The notes under the pieces: model-generated
The model's database searches: none
What the model was told of the DNA's origin: nothing
Seen by the model: the letters and a program-made list of their open reading frames with translations, nothing else
Position numbers and translations under genes: made by a program
In this document: positions 1 to 5,326 of the stretch, one piece after another
How the letters are laid out: the number at the start of each line of letters is the position of its first letter
Position numbering within the stretch: the first letter of the stretch is position 1
DNA from: Defluviitaleaceae bacterium
GTDB taxonomy: Bacteria > Bacillota_A > Clostridia > Lachnospirales > WQUN01
Assembly: GCA_009779525.1 (NCBI GenBank)
Contig: WREB01000054.1
Span: forward strand, 1-7,306
Length of the DNA stretch: 7,306 bases
Direction: 5' to 3'

Positions 1-645
1 ATACAGGGGAACCTGATTGTGCTCGTCTTCCACAGCGAAAACCCGGAGGGAGAACGCGTAAAGACGGTGATGGAGGCCAACCTGATTATCGAAACCGATT
101 CCGGGTTTATTTCGGTGCCGGGCAGGTGTCTTTCAAACAGCGAAGGGAGCGACGTGCTCTTTAACATCTCGGGCGTCATGGGCGAAATCAACGGAATCCC
201 GCTGACGCGCTACGGCGTCGAAATCATCTCGCTTCAGTACGAAATCCCCCGCCTCACGATGAATCTCGATCTGTCACGGGCGAAGAACGAACCCTCCGCA
301 AAAAAAGTCGAGGCGGAGCTCGCCGTTTGGGAGGCGTTCATCTCAAGGCTCGACTATAAGTCCGGAATGATCGGCTTCGAGGAAATAACCGGGTTTACCG
401 AGGAAATTTTAAACGATCGCGGACTCATGCGAAACTACGCGCAAAACAATTCGGAGGGCGTCCCGATGGGCGCGGCGCAGATTGTCGGCGGTGTTTTCGC
501 CGAGGGCAACAAGTTTCTCGCGGTGGTCGACGAGGAATGGGTGCTCTTTAACAAGGGCGCCGAGGAATATTTCGCGCGGACGCATAAGATAATCGCGGAG
601 TTAAAAAGCGACGGCTGGGTGATAATAGAGGATATAATCGGATAG
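1..645 (+). CDS. Unrecognised protein, probably 5'-partial
   Basis: I do not recognise this protein. The frame is open from base 1 and ends with TAG at 643-645, giving 214 codons before the stop. A GTG at 19 follows an AGGGGA at 5-10 with 8-base spacing and could be a true start. However, the residues before it (QGNLIVLVF) read as one continuous beta strand, and a gene crossing the window edge is more likely, so I annotate it as partial. There is no signal peptide or membrane segment in the visible part. The N-terminal half alternates short beta-like stretches (NLIIETDSGFISVPG, VLFNISGVMGEING). A charged, probably helical region lies around residues 90-125, and the C-terminal part has a glycine-rich MGAAQIVGGVF followed by strand-like FLAVVDEEWVLF. 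It is acidic, hence probably cytoplasmic. It converges on the transporter gene, with 21 bases between the stops. Codon use resembles the rest of the window, so there is no sign of recent transfer. Confidence 0.75.
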   Translation: MQGNLIVLVFHSENPEGERVKTVMEANLIIETDSGFISVPGRCLSNSEGSDVLFNISGVMGEINGIPLTRYGVEIISLQYEIPRLTMNLDLSRAKNEPSAKKVEAELAVWEAFISRLDYKSGMIGFEEITGFTEEILNDRGLMRNYAQNNSEGVPMGAAQIVGGVFAEGNKFLAVVDEEWVLFNKGAEEYFARTHKIIAELKSDGWVIIEDIIG

Positions 646-655
646 GCGCGGGCTT

Positions 656-677
656 AACCGACGGTTTTATTTCGATT
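656..677 (+). terminator. Weak hairpin with T-rich tail between convergent genes
   Basis: An AACC-GAC-GGTT hairpin (656-666) is followed by the T-rich tail TTATTTCGATTTT, just after the stop of the first gene. The stem is only 4-5 bp, so it is a weak candidate for an intrinsic terminator on the plus strand. On the minus strand the same hairpin lacks a T tail, so it does not explain termination of the minus-strand operon. A larger imperfect pairing, 643-650 with 684-692, is possible and would make a bidirectional structure, but it has bulges. Confidence 0.25.
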
Positions 678-1584
678 TTAACGCGCGCCCTAAATTAGGC
701 CTTCTGTCGAATAGCAAATTAAGGCACATCCCCGAGGCGACGAGCAATCCCCCGGCCAATATGCCGGTCGAAAACTTTTTTGCCAAAATCAAATCAATTA
801 GCATTCCGGCCGAAACCTGGCCGACGAAAAGCAGCAGGGTGTAGTAAAACGCCGAAATCTTCATGACCGTCGCGTTGCTTAGCATTATCGTCGCGACTCC
901 GATGACGCCGCCCAAAAAAACATAGCCGTCCGCGAAAGTCAAATTGATTTCCGCAAGCGGCGTTTCGTTTTTACCGAGTAAAATAAAAACGGGCAGAGCC
1001 AGGGCAAGGCCGGTCAGATAATTGAAAAAAGAACTATTTTTCACGCTCGTAAGCGACGCGAGCTTCGCGTTGTACAGCCTTGAAACCGCGACGCAAGCGC
1101 CGGCCGCGACGGACGCCGCGACGGCCGCGGTTTTCGGCCCGTCAAGTTTCAACCAGCCGTCCTGGCCGATCAAAAGCATCGCCACTATTCCGCATAATAT
1201 CACGGACATCCCCGAAATCTTCCGCTTGTCGAACGGGATTTTTTTCATCCCAAGGGACCCGCGCCAGTCTATGATGAACCCCGCGGCGCTTTGGCTGAAC
1301 AAGCCGAGCGCCATTATGGCCGAAACGCTTATCCTGCCGAACGCGACGTTGTTGAAAACGGTTATGAAGACTCCGATCAAGCCGCCGACGTAAAGGTACG
1401 GCTTTTGCATCCCCCTGAACGGCTTTTCCCCGCTAATGATTATAATCGGCGCAATCACGGCGAACCCCGCTATGTGTATTATCACGGTGGCCGCGTAGAT
1501 TCCGAATTGATCCGTGAGCAGGCCGTTCAGCGTGATCATCACGGAAATGATCAAGCCGGTTAGGAACGAAAGCGAATAATACAT
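667..1584 (-). CDS. DMT-superfamily transporter, YdcZ/DUF606-like, two tandem halves
   Basis: This is an integral membrane protein of 305 residues with about ten hydrophobic segments, near 4-22, 30-50, 64-82, 86-105, 124-139, 151-168, 187-203, 221-238, 243-263 and 272-292. It shows an internal duplication: the block GLIGVFITVFNN followed by FSQSAAGFIIDW in the first half is mirrored by GVIGVATIMLSN and VGQVSAGMLIDL in the second. That is the pattern of double-domain YdcZ/DUF606 proteins in the drug/metabolite transporter superfamily. Substrates of this family are mostly unknown, so direction and cargo cannot be given. The ATG overlaps the TGA of the upstream glycosidase gene by one base (TGATG, 1586-1582) and there is no clear ribosome site before it, so translation is probably coupled to that gene. 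As the last gene of the operon it may import or export the substrate or product of the glycosidase (inference). The family is fairly sure, the cargo unknown. Confidence 0.88.
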   Translation of the reverse strand: MYYSLSFLTGLIISVMITLNGLLTDQFGIYAATVIIHIAGFAVIAPIIIISGEKPFRGMQKPYLYVGGLIGVFITVFNNVAFGRISVSAIMALGLFSQSAAGFIIDWRGSLGMKKIPFDKRKISGMSVILCGIVAMLLIGQDGWLKLDGPKTAAVAASVAAGACVAVSRLYNAKLASLTSVKNSSFFNYLTGLALALPVFILLGKNETPLAEINLTFADGYVFLGGVIGVATIMLSNATVMKISAFYYTLLLFVGQVSAGMLIDLILAKKFSTGILAGGLLVASGMCLNLLFDRRPNLGRALKSK

Positions 1585-2843
1585 CAGCCAAATCGCAGGT
1601 ATCGCTTGTTCGCCTCAAGCAATTCGTCGAGCATCGGAACCGCGATTTCAAGATCCCCAACCAGCGGGTGGGCAAGCAGCGCAAGCAGGGCTTTGTTCTT
1701 ATCCGAATGGACCGCTGCCTCCACCGCGAGCTGCTCGTAATTTTTCACCGCCGCGATGAGCCCCCAAACCTCGGACGGGACACGGCGGGGCGCGAGCGGC
1801 TTCACGCCCGCGGCGTTGACCGTGCAGGCGGTTTCGATGACCGCGTCGTCAGGCAAAAATTTTAGCGTTCCGTTGTTTGGAACGTTTATCACCATCCAGC
1901 GGTCGCGGTTGTTGTATATCGCGTCCATCACGCCGATCGCGACTTCGGAGTAGCCTCCGCCCCCGCGCTTCTTAAGCGAAGCGGGTTTTGAGTCGACGCT
2001 TTCGTCCGCGTATTCCACGAAAATTTCCTTTTCGAGGCCGCCGATCGTTTCGCCGCGCGTAAGCGGCGCTTCCGTGAGTTCTTTTACTTTCTTCCCGGCA
2101 TGCACGTAGTATTGCAGGTAGCCGCTCGGTATCATCCCTAGCATGTCTATCCATTCGCGGTCGCCCTCGGCGAAGCGGCCCAGTATTGTTTTAAATTCGT
2201 CGCCCGATAATTGCCTTCCGCCAATTGTTATGTCGTAGGCGAAGTTCAAATGGTTGAGGCCCACATAGTCGTAATGCACGAGCGCCTCGTCGACCTTAAG
2301 CGCGTCGGCCACGAGCCACCTTGGCGCGAAGCCGCCGGAACACAAGCCCGCGATTTTCGCCGTGGTGTATTTGGCGACCGCTTCCGTCACGAGTCCGGTT
2401 GGGTTCGTATAGTTTATGATCCACGCCGACGGGTTGTGTTTTACGACGTCGCCGGCTATTTCAAGCATCACCGGTATCGTGCGAAACGCCTTCATCATGC
2501 CGCCGGGCCCCGTCGTCTCTTGGCCGACGATCCCGTACTTGAGCGGTATCTTTTCGTCGAACACGCGCGCGGCGTTTTTTCCGACCCGAAGCTGCACGTC
2601 GATGAAATCCGCCCCGTCGATCGCCCGAAGGCGGTCGCCGGTCGCGGTTATGTTTACATCAAAGCCCAGTTTTTTGCAAAATCGCTTGCAGAAGCCTTCC
2701 ATAATGCTTAAGCGTTCGGGATCGACGTCCATCAGGGCGACTTCGCCGACCGGAAGCCTTTCCCTGTACTCCGACAATTTTTCGAAAAGCTCCGGCGTGT
2801 ACGAACTTCCCGCCCCGATCACCGCGATTTTCATTTTTTGCAT
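1584..2843 (-). CDS. Glycoside hydrolase family 4, 6-phospho-beta-glucosidase-like
   Basis: This 419-residue protein has normal GH4 length. GH4 enzymes are cytoplasmic and cleave glycosides by an unusual oxidation-elimination mechanism using NAD+ and a divalent metal, usually Mn2+. The N-terminal dinucleotide motif is GAGSSYTPEL (10-19). Other hallmarks are GQETTGPGG (107-115), NYTNPTG (144-150), the probable metal ligands C168 and H198 (VGLNHLNF), the probable catalytic base Y242 in IPSGYLQYY, and KRGGGGYSE (292-300). This last motif resembles the phosphate-side region of 6-phospho-beta-glucosidases. The motif after the metal cysteine is CSGG, not the CNVP usual in that subgroup or the CDMP and CHSV of alpha-acting subgroups, so exact specificity is uncertain. 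Start M1 is preferred over M4 because an AGGAGGG lies 5 bases before it. It lies 13 bases after amrS and is coupled to the transporter. No PTS gene is visible to supply a phosphorylated substrate. Confidence 0.92.
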   Translation of the reverse strand: MQKMKIAVIGAGSSYTPELFEKLSEYRERLPVGEVALMDVDPERLSIMEGFCKRFCKKLGFDVNITATGDRLRAIDGADFIDVQLRVGKNAARVFDEKIPLKYGIVGQETTGPGGMMKAFRTIPVMLEIAGDVVKHNPSAWIINYTNPTGLVTEAVAKYTTAKIAGLCSGGFAPRWLVADALKVDEALVHYDYVGLNHLNFAYDITIGGRQLSGDEFKTILGRFAEGDREWIDMLGMIPSGYLQYYVHAGKKVKELTEAPLTRGETIGGLEKEIFVEYADESVDSKPASLKKRGGGGYSEVAIGVMDAIYNNRDRWMVINVPNNGTLKFLPDDAVIETACTVNAAGVKPLAPRRVPSEVWGLIAAVKNYEQLAVEAAVHSDKNKALLALLAHPLVGDLEIAVPMLDELLEANKRYLRFG

Positions 2844-2848
2844 GTATA

Positions 2849-2855
2849 CCCTCCT
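2849..2855 (-). promoter_or_regulatory. Strong ribosome site of the GH4 gene
   Basis: AGGAGGG on the minus strand sits 5 bases before the ATG at 2843 and begins almost immediately after the TAA of amrS (2859-2857). It fixes the start at the first methionine, since the alternative at codon 4 would be 14 bases away. It also shows that the GH4 gene is translated independently, at high expected efficiency, although it is probably on the same transcript. Confidence 0.85.
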
Positions 2856-2856
2856 T

Positions 2857-3720
2857 TTAAAAGTTTCCGACGTAAACGTAATCCAATTTATTTTTTGCGA
2901 TCTCGGCCAAGCGCAGGATAGTATCTTTTGGCGTCGGCGGAACGTCCGTCAGCTTGTGTTTCGGGGCAAATCGCGTGAGGTGAAGCGGGATCGCCCGGTC
3001 GACGCCCCTTATAAAGCTTGCGAGCGAATCCATTTCGTCTTCGCCGTCGTTTAAGCCCGGGATGATGAGAGTCGTGATTTCGACATGAGTTGCCTGAGCC
3101 GCCGATTCGATCGTCCCGAGGACTTCGCTCAGGCTTCCCCCGATTTCACGGTAAAAACTGTCGTTGAAAGATTTCAAGTCTATGTTAAGGGCGTCGATTA
3201 ACGGAAGCAAGTCCCATAGCGGTTCGGCGTTTACGTACCCGTTCGTCACGAGGACGTTCGAAAGCCCGCGTTCCTTAACGCGGGCCGCGCAGTCCGAGAC
3301 ATACTCGATGTTTATCAGCGGTTCGTTGTATGTGTACGCGACTCCGACGTTGCCGCTTGAAACTAGACGCGAGGCTATGTCGGCAAGGTCGTCCGGCGTC
3401 AGCTTATCCTTGCTTAAATCGGGCTTTTTCGTCGAAATGGAATGGTTTTGGCAAAACGCGCACTTGAGGTTGCAACCGTAGCCGCCGATGGAAAAGATCA
3501 TGCCGTCTGGCAAAAATTTCTTGAGCGGCTTTTTTTCAATCGGGTCAAGCGCCGCGGACGATACGATTCCGTAACCCCAGGCTTTAAGGACGCCGCCTTC
3601 GTTTTTTCGCGAACCGCACAGACCGAACGAGCCGGGAAAGGTAACGCAGCGGTTCGGGCAAAGCCCGCATTCCGTCGCGTTTCGGCCGTTTTTTTTATAA
3701 TAGCTCGCCTCGCGGCTCAC
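2857..3720 (-). CDS. amrS: AmmeMemoRadiSam system radical SAM enzyme
   Basis: This radical SAM enzyme has 287 residues. The cluster motif CNLKCAFC gives C83, C87 and C90 as ligands of a 4Fe-4S centre that cleaves S-adenosylmethionine. Before it is a second cysteine set, C18, C21, C25 and C35 (CGLCPNRC ... GLCGSR), typical of the AmrS/pyruvate-formate-lyase-activase-like family and probably binding metal. Further family marks are DPIEKKPL (59-66), the nearby YTYNEP, and a C-terminus ending in YVYVGNF. It lacks the extra C-terminal cysteine segment that I recall in longer homologues of about 330 residues, so it is the compact form. The GTG start overlaps the stop of the upstream fused gene (GTGA, 3720-3717), with AAGG 5 bases before it, so translation is probably coupled. 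The target of the radical reaction is not established for this family. An A8 run in codons 9-11 is intact in frame. Confidence 0.93.
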   Translation of the reverse strand: MSREASYYKKNGRNATECGLCPNRCVTFPGSFGLCGSRKNEGGVLKAWGYGIVSSAALDPIEKKPLKKFLPDGMIFSIGGYGCNLKCAFCQNHSISTKKPDLSKDKLTPDDLADIASRLVSSGNVGVAYTYNEPLINIEYVSDCAARVKERGLSNVLVTNGYVNAEPLWDLLPLIDALNIDLKSFNDSFYREIGGSLSEVLGTIESAAQATHVEITTLIIPGLNDGEDEMDSLASFIRGVDRAIPLHLTRFAPKHKLTDVPPTPKDTILRLAEIAKNKLDYVYVGNF

Positions 3721-5105
3721 GTATGCCTTACGACTTCGAAGCGCATCAGGCTGTACGCTTCGTTTTTTCCGATGCCCGCCTTTCGGCGCGCGATGTCAAT
3801 CTGCTCTCCGACCGTTTCGACTCCCTCGAGGTTAGGGAGAAGCAAGCCCCTTCTTGTCCCGCACACGACGATAACTCCGTAGCGCAAAACGTCGAGCATA
3901 TCCTCGCTTTCAATGAACTCCGCGGGCGAGAGCACGTCGACGCTTATCGTCAGCTTGCTTAACTCGCGCTCCGCTATCGCTTCGAAGCGCGGGTCTCGCG
4001 TGCTTGCCGAAATGGCGTTTCCGATTATCTCGTCCGCGACGCAGGCGCGGATCGGTTCGATCGTTCCGATGCAGCCGCGAAGCTCCCCGTCCTTTTTTAT
4101 GGAGACGAACGCGCCGGCGCGCTTATCAAGCATCTCATCGGGCAGCCAATCCGGCCTGCCGATCGTTTTTTTTGCCCGGACGTACGCCTCGATCGTCTCG
4201 CGAGCCAGCCTTACGTACGCGTCTCCTTCCGGTTGCGATTCGCCAATCGGTCCATCGTTCGCACCCGAATGCTTCGCATAAAATTTTCGCTCCGGGTTTT
4301 CGCGAAGCGGAACGAAGGATGCGACCGCGTAGCCGACTCCGAACGGGCCCTCGTAAGATAAAACCTCCGCTTCGACGTCGAACCCGTCTAACACACCCGC
4401 CATCACCGCGAACGGGCGCAGCCCGCATTCCGCGGCCCTTTCCGCAAAACCGCCGTCGAGGCGAAGCAGTTTTGAAAAATCGCCGTTTGTAAAAATTTCG
4501 ACGATACGTTTGTCAAATTCGGGGCCTTCCTTGGCGAATCCGTAGGGTCCGTCTTTCGTCAGCTTATGCGAAAGGTCGCCGCTCGCGACTACGACCGCGC
4601 GTCTTTCCATTCCGTCGAGCGCGGCCTTGACGCACGCGCCGAAACGATAGTGCTCGCAAACGGAAAGCCCCGAAACCGAAATCCGCGCCGCCTTGAATCC
4701 GGCGCAGGCGCTTTGTATGAAGTAAAGCGGAACCGTGACTCCGTGGTCGAGTTCGTTCTTCGAACCGCCTCCCATCGTGCCCGCGGGTATCCCCGCCGAT
4801 TCCGCTAAAATTTCTATATGCCTGACGAATTGTTCGTCGTAGTCGAGGCCGAAAGCGTTCTTCGCGTCGCCGAAACGAACCAGGTTACCCCCGGCGGCTT
4901 TGCCCGGCGATACGTGGATGTAGTCGGCGTAGGAAGGACCGTGCGGAGTTATGAAAATTATCAAATCGGGTTTGTCTGACGCGATTAGCCCCGCGACTTT
5001 TTTTAGCGCCGAAGTTGTCTTGAATATTTCATCCTGTCTTCCCCTGCCTACTTCGGGGATGGCGACGGGAGGATGCGGAGTGGCGACGGCTCTTACAAGC
5101 GGCAT
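3717..5105 (-). CDS. amrA: AmmeMemoRadiSam protein: fused Memo/LigB-like and AMMECR1 domains
   Basis: This 462-residue fusion joins two partners of the system. Residues 1-265 form a class III extradiol dioxygenase-like (LigB/Memo) domain. It has H11 in TPHPP, H55 in TPHG, H121 in LDHG, H180 in SGDLSHK, and an ECG motif (226-228) whose Glu or Cys may match the third metal ligand of LigB or the Memo cysteine. Residues about 290-462 are AMMECR1, with LRGCIGTIEP (342-351), STRDPRF (368-374) and LLLPNLEGVETVGEQ (421-435). The hinge between them (about 266-295) is polar and probably flexible. The frame continues 49 codons upstream to an ATG at 5252. I reject that start: the extension is arginine-rich and unlike the family, the chosen ATG at 5105 has AAAGGA 8 bases before it, and the predicted promoter lies inside the extension. 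It is the first gene of the operon. The biochemical role is unknown; a metal-dependent reaction beside the radical SAM partner is inference. Confidence 0.93.
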   Translation of the reverse strand: MPLVRAVATPHPPVAIPEVGRGRQDEIFKTTSALKKVAGLIASDKPDLIIFITPHGPSYADYIHVSPGKAAGGNLVRFGDAKNAFGLDYDEQFVRHIEILAESAGIPAGTMGGGSKNELDHGVTVPLYFIQSACAGFKAARISVSGLSVCEHYRFGACVKAALDGMERRAVVVASGDLSHKLTKDGPYGFAKEGPEFDKRIVEIFTNGDFSKLLRLDGGFAERAAECGLRPFAVMAGVLDGFDVEAEVLSYEGPFGVGYAVASFVPLRENPERKFYAKHSGANDGPIGESQPEGDAYVRLARETIEAYVRAKKTIGRPDWLPDEMLDKRAGAFVSIKKDGELRGCIGTIEPIRACVADEIIGNAISASTRDPRFEAIAERELSKLTISVDVLSPAEFIESEDMLDVLRYGVIVVCGTRRGLLLPNLEGVETVGEQIDIARRKAGIGKNEAYSLMRFEVVRHT

Positions 5106-5113
5106 GTTCGACG

Positions 5114-5119
5114 TCCTTT
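5114..5119 (-). promoter_or_regulatory. Ribosome site of the fused Memo/AMMECR1 gene
   Basis: AAAGGA on the minus strand lies 8 bases before the ATG at 5105. It is the evidence for choosing this start rather than the far upstream ATG at 5252. One base further upstream begins a perfect 6-bp hairpin, so access to this site may depend on RNA folding. Confidence 0.7.
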
Positions 5120-5120
5120 C

Positions 5121-5136
5121 GCGTTTGGTTAAACGC
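5121..5136 (-). promoter_or_regulatory. Hairpin abutting the ribosome site in the operon leader
   Basis: On the minus strand GCGTTT-AACC-AAACGC forms a perfect 6-bp stem with a 4-base loop, ending one base before the AAAGGA ribosome site. It would lie within the roughly 110-base leader predicted for the operon. There is no T tract after it, so it is not an intrinsic terminator. It may position or mask the ribosome site, but could also be chance. Confidence 0.35.
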
Positions 5137-5219
5137 CGTAATAATAGCTTCAAACGGCCCGCGTGCCAAGCGCGTCCGCCGCGCCTGAACGAAAACGAAG
5201 CCGTCCGGTTTCGAAAATA

Positions 5220-5248
5220 TTGAATTTTAATTTTCATTAAAGTATTAT
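5220..5248 (+). promoter_or_regulatory. Candidate sigma70-type promoter of the histidine kinase gene
   Basis: TTGAAT (5220-5225) and TATTAT (5243-5248) are separated by 17 bases, matching 4 of 6 and 5 of 6 consensus positions. They lie in an AT-rich island in otherwise GC-richer DNA. Transcription would begin near 5255 and give a leader of about 70 bases before the ATG at 5327. It overlaps the opposite-facing promoter. Confidence 0.5.
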
Positions 5249-5252
5249 TCAA
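5224..5252 (-). promoter_or_regulatory. Candidate sigma70-type promoter of the amr-GH4-transporter operon
   Basis: Read on the minus strand, TTGAAT (5252-5247) and TAAAAT (5229-5224) are separated by exactly 17 bases. Transcription would begin near 5217, leaving about 110 bases of leader before the ATG at 5105. Its -35 overlaps the -10 of the plus-strand promoter and its -10 overlaps the other promoter's -35, so the two promoters occupy the same DNA. Confidence 0.5.
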
Positions 5253-5310
5253 ACTGCTAAAAATAATGATGCCTAAGTAAGCGGCCCGTTGTTTTCGCGC
5301 GGGCGCGTCC

Positions 5311-5317
5311 GGGAGGG
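5311..5317 (+). promoter_or_regulatory. Ribosome site of the histidine kinase gene
   Basis: GGGAGGG lies 9 bases before the ATG at 5327. Upstream in the same frame there is a TGA at 5267-5269 and no other ATG, GTG or TTG after it, so this start is well fixed. Confidence 0.75.
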
Positions 5318-5326
5318 ATCGGCGGA

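Noticed and set aside
2416..3054. 212-residue plus-strand open frame spanning the GH4/amrS junction
   Set aside because: It crosses two confidently assigned opposite-strand genes and their ribosome site and has no family features.
4004..4492. 162-residue plus-strand open frame inside the Memo/AMMECR1 gene
   Set aside because: It is extremely arginine- and proline-rich, as expected for the complement of a GC-rich coding frame, and has no recognisable domain.
5284..5304. GCCCG/CGGGC inverted repeat with an 11-base loop in the kinase leader
   Set aside because: A 5-bp stem in very GC-rich sequence is expected by chance. There is no T tract and no known riboswitch pattern.
5106..5326. Possible riboswitch, small RNA or extra small gene in the divergent intergenic region
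   Set aside because: Apart from the promoters, ribosome sites and hairpin listed, I found no conserved riboswitch-like core and no short frame with a ribosome site.
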